Shown here in pieces: positions 35,819-44,558 of a DNA stretch of 64,000 nt. Position numbers and translations under genes: made by a program. The number at the start of each line of letters is the position of its first letter. Position 1 is the first letter of the stretch. This DNA is from Fibrivirga algicola. GTDB taxonomy: Bacteria > Bacteroidota > Bacteroidia > Cytophagales > Spirosomataceae. Where the stretch lies: contig NZ_WAEL01000003.1 of the NCBI RefSeq assembly GCF_011742925.1, forward strand, positions 620,001 to 684,000, in the 5' to 3' direction. Below the pieces are notes generated by a model, which had not been told where the DNA came from, did not search any database, and was given only the letters and a program-made list of their open reading frames with translations.

Positions 35819-36661
35819 CTACTTGCGGACTTTCAATTGCTTCAGCACGGATGCCAGTTGCTTCGGCTTATTCATGTATGGCGCCAGATTATAGAGCGAC
35901 ACTTTACGGAATTCGACCGGGTGGCTTTCGCTTTGCAAGGCGATGTAGCCTTCTTTCAGGGGCTTGCCATCAATCTTCACGGCGGGGTCGGCATGGCTAA
36001 CGTTGCCACCACCAATCTGCGGTTTAGTATAGCTCAGCACCGTGTCGCCATCCATGATATGCTGTACCAGCGAATCGCCCAGCACCAGCATTTCGGCACG
36101 TACCCACTGCTCGCCCGCGTAGGTTTTTGACTTCGAATCGATGCAGTGCGGAGTGAATAGTTTTCCATCGAGTACCACGTTGGTACCGGGTGTGCACAGA
36201 TTGGCCGTATGCCGCTCATGCTGCCCGTCGCCCCCCAAGAACTGCGTTTCCAGCGAGATTGGGAAGTCTTGTTTTACGCTCATGGTTTTGGGATCCTGTG
36301 AGTGCAGCATCGCCCCACTGTTGCGAATGGCCCAACCAGGACCACCCGCCACCTGCTTGCCCACAAACCGGTATTCGACTACAAGCAGATAGGCCGAAAA
36401 CGGCTTGTTGTAGAAGATATGGCCATACTGCTCGTCGAACTTCTGGTACTGATCGTAGTTCACCGCCATGTTGCCGTTCACAACGCGGAAGGTATTACCG
36501 TAGTTGTCGTTGAGCGGATGGCCAGTGATTTTCACACTCCAGTTGCTGAGATCTTTTCCGTTGAACAACTGTACCCAGTCTTTTTCCCTGACCTTCTGCC
36601 CCAGGCATAAGCTGGTCATGAAAAGAAAACTACAGGTTAACGTTAATTGAAATTGGCGCAT
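35819..36661 (-). CDS. DUF1080 (3-keto-disaccharide hydrolase family) secreted protein
   Basis: A 280-residue exported protein with signal peptide M-R-Q-F-Q-L-T-L-T-C-S-F-L-F-M-T-S-L-C-L-G-Q. The DUF1080 concanavalin-like fold is marked by W-V-Q-L-F-N-G-K-D-L-S-N-W, N-S-G-A-M-L-H-S-Q-D-P and E-G-Y-I-A-L-Q-S-E-S-H-P-V-E-F-R. Some members hydrolyse 3-keto-glycosides made by sugar oxidoreductases, which would fit the neighbouring dehydrogenase gene; that pairing is inferred. It lies between the dehydrogenase and the SusC operon, on the same strand. Confidence 0.88.
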   Translation of the reverse strand: MRQFQLTLTCSFLFMTSLCLGQKVREKDWVQLFNGKDLSNWSVKITGHPLNDNYGNTFRVVNGNMAVNYDQYQKFDEQYGHIFYNKPFSAYLLVVEYRFVGKQVAGGPGWAIRNSGAMLHSQDPKTMSVKQDFPISLETQFLGGDGQHERHTANLCTPGTNVVLDGKLFTPHCIDSKSKTYAGEQWVRAEMLVLGDSLVQHIMDGDTVLSYTKPQIGGGNVSHADPAVKIDGKPLKEGYIALQSESHPVEFRKVSLYNLAPYMNKPKQLASVLKQLKVRK

Positions 36662-36697
36662 AGTGGTTGGGAGAAATTGAGGGAGGTAACAGTTTGT

Positions 36698-36785
36698 GAT
36701 TTGAGGTTTGTAGTTGCTTCGCGCTAAATGCCTTTCAACAGGCTCAGGATGACAACCACAAACCTCAACCTACAAACCTCAAATC
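36698..36785. repeat. 16-bp perfect inverted repeat with long loop
   Basis: GATTTGAGGTTTGTAG (36698-36713) is matched by its reverse complement at 36770-36785, around a 56-base loop that contains CAACAGGCTCAGGATGAC. It fills the gap between the dehydrogenase 3' end and the DUF1080 start. It resembles the other intergenic palindromes in layout but not in arm sequence. Confidence 0.85.
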
Positions 36786-36786
36786 C

Positions 36787-39573
36787 CTACCGCCCCGACG
36801 TAGCCGTTTTGGCGGGCTGAACGGCGGTCACGGCTGGGTTAAATAGCAACCATTCCAGGCTGAACAGGTCGCGGTTGGGGGTGTCCTTTTTCACAAAGAC
36901 GAAATACAGATCATGCAGACCGCCGGGGTTCGAAATCGGTACGCTCTGCTCTTTGTACGTATTCCAGCCACCGGTTGGCTCGTAGGCAAAGGTGCTGACC
37001 ACCGGCCCCGTTGGCGAACCGGTATGCACCTCTACCGTGGCCGCCCGGTCTTTCGACGAATAGCGGTACGTGAGTTGGTCGATACCCGTCAGGTCGATGT
37101 TTTTCAACACGAAATACGACTGGTGATGGATGTTGCCGAGGCGTTTACCCTGCCGGGTCATGTTGTTCAGTTCATCAGCTTCGCTACCCAGCACTTTGGT
37201 CGGCCGCAGCACCAGCACGTCGGTTTTGGTGAGCGCCAGCGGTGACTTGCCTTTCGCCGTAGCAGCGGCAACGGGGCCTTTGTCGGTATATGACGCCGTG
37301 AGCACGTACCTACCCAACTGCTCTTTGCCCACGTGTTCGGTCAGGGTCAGCTTACCCTGCTGCGGCAGGCGGTTTTCGGTCGGCTCATTACCCACCGACA
37401 GGATGTACTTCACGATTTCGGTTGCCTCTTCGCGCGACAGTTGCGGGTGGGCACTCATCGAATGCTCGCCCCAAACGCCACCACCACCGATGATGATCTT
37501 GTTGGCCAGCTTGGCCGTGGCCGTTTTGTCGTCGCGGTAACGCTTAGACACCTCCGTGAAGGATGGCCCTACTGATTTGGCGTTTAACTGGTGACAGGCT
37601 TTGCAATCGGAACCGGCAATGAGCGACTTGCCCAGGTTGAATGTCGATGACAGTTGCTGGTGGCCCATCAGCGGCTCACTGCTCACTTTCGGAATGTAGT
37701 TCAGCACGACTTTCACGTTCTTCTTGTCGATCACCTTGTCTTCCTTGTCGCGGATGTTCACGGCATAGGCCAGTGGTGCGGCGGTGGCTGGGAAGAACGT
37801 GCGGTTTTGCGGCACGGCAATGGCTACCTGCGGCGTGGTGTTCCCCACCTTAATCGTCATCGTATCCGAGTTCGATTTGCCCGCCTGGTCGGTAACGGTC
37901 AGAATAGCCTTGTAAACACCATTTTTGCGGAAGGTGTAGGTCGGGTTCACCTCTGTTGAGGCTACCTTATTCCCCTCGAACCGCCAGGCATAACGTACCT
38001 GATCGCCCGCATCATAATCGCGGCTCTTGTCGCCTTTGAAGGCCACGGTCATCGGCGCCAGGCCAATCGTATCAGCGGCCATCGCCAGGGCGACAGGCGG
38101 ACGGTTACCGGCGTTGAAGTCGATTCTGACCAGGCGGGCATCGTCGTTGTCGATGCCATACACCGAGCCGTATTCCAACATGTACATGCTGCCATCGGGC
38201 CCAATCTCCAGGTCGACGGGGCGACGGAAATCACCGGATGTGGGCATAAACGCATCCAGCGACTGATAATTCTGGTTGTTGTCAAGGCGCACGGCATACA
38301 CCCAGTTACGCATCCAGTCGTACATAAACAGGGCTTTGTCGTAGTAGGCAGGCAGTTTAGTGTTCGATTTCAGCGCGGCATCGTAGTGATACACCGGCCC
38401 ACCCATGGCGCAACGGCCACCAAGACCTAGCTGGGCAAATTCGTCGGACTTATTATATGGGTACCAAACCATTGCTTTTTGCGTGGGTGGCAGCACTTGC
38501 AGTCCTGTATTGTTTGGCGAATTGTTGACGGGCGCGTTCGGGTCGAACAGCGGACCGACTTCTTTGGTCGCGAAATTATACTGGAAGTACGGCTTACTGT
38601 CGCCGACAAAGTAGGGCCAGCCGTAGTTACCGGCTTTTTTCGCCTGGTTGAACTCATCGTAGCCGCGGGGTCCCTGCTTGCCGTCGGTGCCGGCATCCGG
38701 ACCAATTTCACCCCAGTACAGAATCGACGTGACCGGATCGACCGAAATTCGGTACGGGTTGCGGCAGCCCATCACGTAAATTTCGGGGCGTGTTTTGGGC
38801 ATACCCACCGGAAACAGGTTGCCTGCCGGAATGGTGTAGGCAGGGGCACCGGCGGCAATGGTTGACTCAACGTGAATACGCAGAATTTTACCCCGCAGAT
38901 CGTTCGTGTTACCAGCCGACCGCTGGGCGTCGAACGTTAACCGACCCTCGCGGGCATCGATGGGCGCATGACCACCCGATTCAAATGGCACGGTGTTATC
39001 GCCGGTCGAGATGAACAGGTTGCGGTTTGTATCCCAGCACATCGACCCACCCGTATGGGCGCTTACTTCCAGGTCGATCGGAAATTCGATGATTACTTTT
39101 TCCGACGCTACGTCCAGGCTGCTGTCGTCATTGATCGTGAACCGGGCAATGCGCTGTTTGGTCTGCTGCTGTTCCTGTACCGTGTAGAAGAAATACAGAA
39201 AGTGGTTTTTGGCAAAATCAGGGTCGATGGTCATGCCCAGCAGGCCGTTCAGGTACTTATCCACGGCTTTGGCCGGGAAGTCGTAGAGCAGGCGCGTTTT
39301 TCGCTGGGCAGGATCGTAGAGATAGAATTTACCCGCCCGTTCCACAAAAAATACGCGGCCATCGGGGGCCACGGCCAGCTCCATCGGCTCATTAAGGTCG
39401 TTGGAGAGCACCGTTTTGGTAAACCGGTTTTCTTCAGGACGATTGGCGGTGTCGGCCTGGGTACGTGCCAAATCAGCCACCCTTTTTTCAGGGCCTGATT
39501 CCTGGTTTGACAAAGCCGTTAAGCCAAGTAAAAGGCTAAGCGATACACTGTATCTAATCAGCGGAAGGAACAT
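36787..39573 (-). CDS. PQQ-type sugar dehydrogenase fused to PKD, cytochrome c and carbohydrate-binding domains
   Basis: A 928-residue exported protein; ATG 39573 is chosen because it gives a signal peptide (M-F-L-P-L-I-R-Y-S-V-S-L-S-L-L-L-G-L). Order: glucose/sorbosone dehydrogenase propeller (M-E-L-A-V-A-P-D-G-R-V-F-F-V-E-R-A-G, C-R-N-P-Y-R-I-S-V-D-P), PKD domain (Y-D-A-G-D-Q-V-R-Y-A-W-R-F), mono-haem cytochrome c (C-K-A-C-H-Q, with a later M-S-A-H-P), and a CBM6-like C-terminus (Q-L-T-Y-R-Y-S-S-K-D-R-A-A-T-V-E-V). It would oxidise a sugar in the periplasm or at the surface and pass electrons to the respiratory chain. The substrate is unknown. Confidence 0.88.
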   Translation of the reverse strand: MFLPLIRYSVSLSLLLGLTALSNQESGPEKRVADLARTQADTANRPEENRFTKTVLSNDLNEPMELAVAPDGRVFFVERAGKFYLYDPAQRKTRLLYDFPAKAVDKYLNGLLGMTIDPDFAKNHFLYFFYTVQEQQQTKQRIARFTINDDSSLDVASEKVIIEFPIDLEVSAHTGGSMCWDTNRNLFISTGDNTVPFESGGHAPIDAREGRLTFDAQRSAGNTNDLRGKILRIHVESTIAAGAPAYTIPAGNLFPVGMPKTRPEIYVMGCRNPYRISVDPVTSILYWGEIGPDAGTDGKQGPRGYDEFNQAKKAGNYGWPYFVGDSKPYFQYNFATKEVGPLFDPNAPVNNSPNNTGLQVLPPTQKAMVWYPYNKSDEFAQLGLGGRCAMGGPVYHYDAALKSNTKLPAYYDKALFMYDWMRNWVYAVRLDNNQNYQSLDAFMPTSGDFRRPVDLEIGPDGSMYMLEYGSVYGIDNDDARLVRIDFNAGNRPPVALAMAADTIGLAPMTVAFKGDKSRDYDAGDQVRYAWRFEGNKVASTEVNPTYTFRKNGVYKAILTVTDQAGKSNSDTMTIKVGNTTPQVAIAVPQNRTFFPATAAPLAYAVNIRDKEDKVIDKKNVKVVLNYIPKVSSEPLMGHQQLSSTFNLGKSLIAGSDCKACHQLNAKSVGPSFTEVSKRYRDDKTATAKLANKIIIGGGGVWGEHSMSAHPQLSREEATEIVKYILSVGNEPTENRLPQQGKLTLTEHVGKEQLGRYVLTASYTDKGPVAAATAKGKSPLALTKTDVLVLRPTKVLGSEADELNNMTRQGKRLGNIHHQSYFVLKNIDLTGIDQLTYRYSSKDRAATVEVHTGSPTGPVVSTFAYEPTGGWNTYKEQSVPISNPGGLHDLYFVFVKKDTPNRDLFSLEWLLFNPAVTAVQPAKTATSGR

Positions 39574-39634
39574 GTATACTAAAGAGAAAGAAGAATATGA
39601 TGAGTAAGAAGCTGCCCGTCCCCTTTTACTCAGG

Positions 39635-39642
39635 CAAAGATA
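39635..39642 (-). promoter_or_regulatory. candidate -7 promoter element for the dehydrogenase gene
   Basis: Read on the minus strand this is TATCTTTG, an exact match to the Bacteroidota -7 consensus TAnnTTTG, 62 bases before the start codon. No -33 TTTG is found at the usual spacing, so the call is tentative. Confidence 0.35.
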
Positions 39643-39691
39643 AACGTCAAGGGATCTTATAAATAATGCAAAAATAACCACCCTAAAATCG

Positions 39692-39730
39692 CCGAAAGGG
39701 TATATTTTCGTCAAAAGAAGGGGGTAAATT
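39692..39730. promoter_or_regulatory. candidate operator upstream of the hybrid two-component regulator
   Basis: CCGAAAGGGTATATTTTCG (39692-39710) is followed by AGAAGGGGGTAAATT (39716-39730). The GGGTA cores are 24 bases apart, close to the 23-base spacing of related motifs at 35546-35583. The site is about 30 bases before the regulator start and also lies in the divergent dehydrogenase promoter, so it could serve both, including autoregulation. Confidence 0.4.
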
Positions 39731-39761
39731 AGTCCCCCGCTTTAGCGTGGGGTTTCGCGTT

Positions 39762-42700
39762 ATGAATCATCTTTTCAGGTCTTGCTTTTTTCTCCTCCTG
39801 GTTGGCTTGATGCCTACTGCTAGCCTGGCGCAACGCGAACTGGACCATCCCCGGTTTGAACACATCACCGTTAATGAGGGCTTATCGCATAGCGATGCGA
39901 TGTGCGTTACCCAGGACAAAGCGGGCTTTATCTGGATAGGAACAAACAACGGCATCAACCGCTACGATGGGCATGCGCTAAAACAATATACATTACCTGT
40001 TAACACCCGCAACGGGCTATCAGGCAATCGCATCGCGTCAATACATACCGACTCGCAGGGCCGCTTGTGGGCCGGGTCTGAAAATGCGGGACTCAGCCTC
40101 TTCGACGCCCGTCGGGATCGGTTCGTCAACATCAGCCAATTAACGGGCGGGTTGGTGCCAAAACACCTCAGCGATCAGCTAAATCTGGCCGCCGTTAATA
40201 CCATTACCTCCGACAAACAGGGCCGTATCTGGGCGGGCACCAGCAAAGTAGGTGTCTTTATCCTCACGTTCAACGCGGATAATCAGCTGATCGACCTACA
40301 GCAGCTTGCATTGGAGGGCCGCACGGCCTATCGGGCCACCGAGCTGGCAGCTAGCCGCGACGGAACGGTCTGGATCGGTACGTCTCAACTCGGTCTATGG
40401 TATGCCGCATCTCCACCGACGGGTTCCAGACCACTTGTAGCCCAGCCCGCTTCATTACCTGCCAGGGTCATCCGTGCCCTTCACCTCGACTACCGGGGCG
40501 ACCTCTGGATTGGTACCGACGAGCATATTTTCTGGGTCAGTCAGAAAAACCACCAGCTTCGTCGTGAGTTGGCGGCAGCCCGGCTCCCCCAGCCGCTCCA
40601 GGATATCGAGTGTATCTTTCTCGATTCGTTCGGGAAACTATGGGTCGGTACTAATTACGGGCTACACGTCTGGGCCAGGCAGACAATGCCCGGCAGCGGT
40701 TCTCCCATCCCCATCAGCCAGGACCAGCCAGCGACCTTCCTGCCGCTGGACGATGATCCGTTCAGCATTAATTCGGGACGAATTCACCAGATTTTTGAAG
40801 ATCGCACCCAGATTCTCTGGCTGGCAGCATCGGCGGGCGGACTCAACAAGGTAGACCTGCACCATAAACCGTTTGAGAATCTCCAGCGGCAATTCTCCCA
40901 GCGCCCTACCCTGCCCAACAATTACGTCAATGCCATCTACAAAGACGAAGCCCGGAACTGGCTCTGGATCGGCACCCGAAATGGCTTTTCCCGCTACGAT
41001 GTAGCTACCCGCACGTACCGTAACTACGTCAGTCGCCAGTTGCCGGGCGATGCCACCGGTATCGATATCGCCTCGTTCTGTCTGGCGTCGGATGGAACAC
41101 TATGGGTAGGTACACGCTATCAGGGCATCATCCGCTTGCAAGGCGACAAACTCACTGCCTTTACTGAGTTCCCCGATCAGCCCTCGTTATACTCGACCAG
41201 CGTCGAAAGCATCGTTGAAGACCGGTTTGGCACCATCTGGGCGGGCAGCTTTGAGATGGGGTTGCTCCGGTTCGATCGGCAGGGCAAGCTGTTAAAGCGA
41301 TTCTCGACCAGCAACAGCCGACTGCCCACCAATCAGTTTACCTTTCTGCTCTACGACAAGGCCAGCGACATACTCTGGGCCAGCACGAAAGGCATGGGCG
41401 TGTTGAAGCTACGCGTTACCGCCGATTCGCTGCTGCTGCTGAACCAATACGGCTACAACCCCAACGACACCAACAGCCTGAGTGTCAACTACGCCTGGCC
41501 GCTGCTAAAAGACCGGCGGGGTACGTTATGGATCGGCACCCTCGGCGGTGGACTTCACCAGCTGACAACCGACAAGCAAGGCCACGACGTGATTCGGCGG
41601 ATGGGGCACTTGGTCGACGAGCCGAATGTGGAGAGTATTCTGGAAGATGAACAGGGGCAGCTCTGGCTGGGGGGCGAAGGACTGGTGCGGTTCAACCCCG
41701 CCACCGGGCAATGGCTGCGCTACAACGTGGCCGATGGTTTGCAGAGTAATTCATTCAAAGTGGGGGCTGCCTACCGGTCGACCGACGGAACGCTTTATTT
41801 CGGCGGCATCAAAGGCCTCACGTACTTCAAGCCCAGCCAGATTCGGCCAAACCCCTACCCCCCCGTTGTTCGGCTCACAAACCTTCGCATCTACAACAAG
41901 CCGGTACCCGTTGGCGAAACAGTGAATGACCGGGTGGTACTGGAACAACCGCTGGACAAACTTGACCGGCTAACGATCGACGCCGACGAGAATGACTTCT
42001 CGGTCGAGTTTGTTGGCCTCAACTATGCCAACCCGCAAAAGCACACCTACGCCTATCAGCTACAAGGCTATAATGACAACTGGGTAGCCCCAACACCGGG
42101 TCAACGCACGGCCAGCTTCGCCAACTTACCCGCTGGTGATTACACCTTGTTGGTAAAAGCCAGCAATGGCGAAGGTCGATGGTCGGCCCGGCCTGCCGCC
42201 CTGCACATTACAGTGTTGCCACCCTGGTGGCATACCTGGTGGGCCTACCTGATTTACCTGACCCTGATTGGCGGGGCTCTGGTGTTGTACCGGCGTGTGG
42301 CACTGGCGCAGCAGGCCCTGAAAAATAAGCTGGCGCTCGAACAGTTTAAAGTCGAGAAAGAGAAGGAAGTGACCGATAGCAAGTTACGTTTCTTCACGAA
42401 CGTATCGCACGAGCTGCGTACGCCTTTGACATTGATCCTGGGACCAATGGAAGAACTGGCATCGGGCGGGGTCCATCATCAGAATGCGCACGACAAGCTG
42501 ATGCTGATGCACCAGCAAACGCGCAAACTGCTAATGCTGGTGAACCAACTGATGGATTTTCGGAAGGTGGAGTCGGGTCATGTATCACTCCGGGCCAGCT
42601 ATGTCAACATCATGGCGTTTGTCACCGAAATTTTCTTGATTTTCAAGCTAAAAGCTGAAGAGCTCAACCTCGACTACGCCATTGAAGCGCCCGACGAAGC

Positions 42701-44030
42701 CGTCATGATGTACGTTGACCGTAGCAAGGTGGAGATCATTCTAACCAATCTGCTCTCAAACGCCATTAAATACGCCCCGCGCCCCGGAGGCCTTCGGGGC
42801 GAGTCTCACAAAGCCGGTAAAATCAGAGTGCTCGTTTCAGTGGTCGGTTCACCCAGTAAGCCAGCCGTTTTTAAAGAAAACTCCTTGTACGATAATTACT
42901 TTCAGCTCACCGTGCGCGACTGGGGCGTGGGTCTGAACATGAACGAGGTCGACAAGATTTTTGACCCCTACTATCAGGCATCGCACACCGAAACCATGCG
43001 CATGATGGGCACAGGTATCGGGTTGTCGCTGGTAAAACAGTTTATAGAGGCCCACTCAGGCGATATCACGGTGCAAAGTGCCGTGGGAGCAGGTACTACC
43101 TTCACGATTCGTCTGCCATTCGGAAAAGCCCACTTGTCACCAGCTACAATTCGTGCCGATACCCCTACTGCTGATGCGGTACCCTCCCTCATGACGGCCC
43201 CGGTGGCAACTGGCGCCGCTGACCAGGCAGAGCCAACAGGTACGTCGATCAGAACCGCCCGTATTTTACTGGTCGAAGACAACGACGAGCTCCGGCAGTA
43301 TGTACAGCAGCTTTTTGAGCCTGCCTTTACGGTATTTACGGCCGTGGATGGACTGGAAGGGTGGGAAAAAACCTTCGACCTGCTACCCGACCTGGTGGTG
43401 AGCGACGTGATGATGCCGCGCAGTAGTGGGCTTGACCTGTGCCGAAAAATTAAGCAGCACCCCAAAACGAGCCACATTCCCGTTGTGCTGTTGACAGCGC
43501 GGGTGGCGGCCGCTCACGAACTGGAAGGGCTTGAAACCGGGGCCGACGAGTACATGGCCAAACCATTTAACCCGAAGCTGCTGCACACCAAAATTGTGTC
43601 GATGCTTCAGAGTCGCTTTCGGCTAAAAGAATATTACCAGCGCCAGATTTTGCTGGAACCAACCGACATACTTATCCCGGACGACGAGAGGCAGCTATTA
43701 GCCAAAGCCATGGCGATTGTAGAGGCAAACCTGACTGAGCCCGATTTTACGGTGCCGGTACTGGTGCGCGAAATGGGGATGAGCCAGTCGGCCTTCTACC
43801 GACAAATCAAGGCCATTACGGGTCAGTCGGCAGTGGAGTTTATCCGCGACGTGCGCATGAAGCGGGCCGCGCAATTATTAACCACCAGCCAGCTACGCAT
43901 CACCGAGATTGCCCACCAGGTTGGTTTTGAAGACCTTAAACACTTCCGGAAAACGTTTCAAAATCTTTACGCCATGTCACCGTCCGATTATGCGAAACAA
44001 CATCGGGAACCGGCCGCGCGACTAGAGTGA
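39762..44030 (+). CDS. hybrid two-component system sensor/regulator (HTCS) of the utilisation locus
   Basis: A 1422-residue one-protein two-component system. ATG 39762 gives the signal peptide M-N-H-L-F-R-S-C-F-F-L-L-L-V-G-L. Order: two periplasmic propellers built of Reg_prop repeats (G-F-I-W-I-G-T-N-N-G-I-N-R-Y-D and similar), Y_Y_Y domain, a transmembrane helix near 820-845, HisKA with His about 883 (S-H-E-L-R-T-P-L-T-L), HATPase_c, receiver with Asp about 1215 (S-D-V-M-M-P), and an AraC-type HTH (I-T-E-I-A-H-Q-V-G-F). It binds an oligosaccharide in the periplasm and activates locus genes. A 22-bp palindrome (42780-42801) encodes an unusual loop after the N-box. Confidence 0.96.
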   Translation: MNHLFRSCFFLLLVGLMPTASLAQRELDHPRFEHITVNEGLSHSDAMCVTQDKAGFIWIGTNNGINRYDGHALKQYTLPVNTRNGLSGNRIASIHTDSQGRLWAGSENAGLSLFDARRDRFVNISQLTGGLVPKHLSDQLNLAAVNTITSDKQGRIWAGTSKVGVFILTFNADNQLIDLQQLALEGRTAYRATELAASRDGTVWIGTSQLGLWYAASPPTGSRPLVAQPASLPARVIRALHLDYRGDLWIGTDEHIFWVSQKNHQLRRELAAARLPQPLQDIECIFLDSFGKLWVGTNYGLHVWARQTMPGSGSPIPISQDQPATFLPLDDDPFSINSGRIHQIFEDRTQILWLAASAGGLNKVDLHHKPFENLQRQFSQRPTLPNNYVNAIYKDEARNWLWIGTRNGFSRYDVATRTYRNYVSRQLPGDATGIDIASFCLASDGTLWVGTRYQGIIRLQGDKLTAFTEFPDQPSLYSTSVESIVEDRFGTIWAGSFEMGLLRFDRQGKLLKRFSTSNSRLPTNQFTFLLYDKASDILWASTKGMGVLKLRVTADSLLLLNQYGYNPNDTNSLSVNYAWPLLKDRRGTLWIGTLGGGLHQLTTDKQGHDVIRRMGHLVDEPNVESILEDEQGQLWLGGEGLVRFNPATGQWLRYNVADGLQSNSFKVGAAYRSTDGTLYFGGIKGLTYFKPSQIRPNPYPPVVRLTNLRIYNKPVPVGETVNDRVVLEQPLDKLDRLTIDADENDFSVEFVGLNYANPQKHTYAYQLQGYNDNWVAPTPGQRTASFANLPAGDYTLLVKASNGEGRWSARPAALHITVLPPWWHTWWAYLIYLTLIGGALVLYRRVALAQQALKNKLALEQFKVEKEKEVTDSKLRFFTNVSHELRTPLTLILGPMEELASGGVHHQNAHDKLMLMHQQTRKLLMLVNQLMDFRKVESGHVSLRASYVNIMAFVTEIFLIFKLKAEELNLDYAIEAPDEAVMMYVDRSKVEIILTNLLSNAIKYAPRPGGLRGESHKAGKIRVLVSVVGSPSKPAVFKENSLYDNYFQLTVRDWGVGLNMNEVDKIFDPYYQASHTETMRMMGTGIGLSLVKQFIEAHSGDITVQSAVGAGTTFTIRLPFGKAHLSPATIRADTPTADAVPSLMTAPVATGAADQAEPTGTSIRTARILLVEDNDELRQYVQQLFEPAFTVFTAVDGLEGWEKTFDLLPDLVVSDVMMPRSSGLDLCRKIKQHPKTSHIPVVLLTARVAAAHELEGLETGADEYMAKPFNPKLLHTKIVSMLQSRFRLKEYYQRQILLEPTDILIPDDERQLLAKAMAIVEANLTEPDFTVPVLVREMGMSQSAFYRQIKAITGQSAVEFIRDVRMKRAAQLLTTSQLRITEIAHQVGFEDLKHFRKTFQNLYAMSPSDYAKQHREPAARLE

Positions 44031-44039
44031 CAGGCACCA

Positions 44040-44375
44040 TTAATCAGCGTTAATCGTTTCGAATAACCCAGGCAACGAGGTCAGGCCATCATAACGCCGC
44101 ACACCTTCCTGCCGCCACCGTTCGATACCCTGTTGCACCAACACGAAGGCCGGTAGCTGGGTCAGGTGAAAGCTCTTAACAACTTCGGGGTGAGCCGATT
44201 CCTCTACTTTCAGCAACCGTACCGAAACAGGAAGCCGTTGCTGCACACTCAGGGCCAGATCAGCCACAAATGCTCGCTCCCGAAGGGCATCCTGGGTAGT
44301 AGACGAGGGCAGAAAGCACAGCAATACAGATGAACTGGCTGGTATACTGACCGGGGTACTACTAGTTGTACTCAT
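44040..44375 (-). CDS. thioredoxin-like protein lacking the CxxC motif
   Basis: A 111-residue protein with thioredoxin-fold features: the strand V-L-L-C-F-L-P, the strand V-R-L-L-K-V-E-E, a cis-proline region Q-L-P-A-F-V-L-V-Q-Q-G and G-V-R-R-Y-D-G-L at the end. Where the redox C-x-x-C should be, the sequence reads P-S-S-T-T-Q, so it cannot act as a classical dithiol oxidoreductase. It may bind a partner instead. It converges on the regulator gene with 9 bases between stops. Confidence 0.65.
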   Translation of the reverse strand: MSTTSSTPVSIPASSSVLLCFLPSSTTQDALRERAFVADLALSVQQRLPVSVRLLKVEESAHPEVVKSFHLTQLPAFVLVQQGIERWRQEGVRRYDGLTSLPGLFETINAD

Positions 44376-44558
44376 GATAAAAAGTGCTGTCTATTTGGGA
44401 ATAACTGAATCATCAGTAAAATTGGCAGTACGCCTTCACCCCAAGCATGACATTCGTTAGTCAGGAACCTGATTTTCGACCAATTTTCCCAATTGAGGCC
44501 CAAAACAAGGTATACTTGCCTCGTCTTGCACAATGTCTTGTCTCTTACTGCTTAATTC

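Noticed and set aside
39669-39672. A possible -33 TTTG partner for the -7 element at 39635
   Set aside because: The spacing of about 26 bases is too long for the Bacteroidota promoter consensus.
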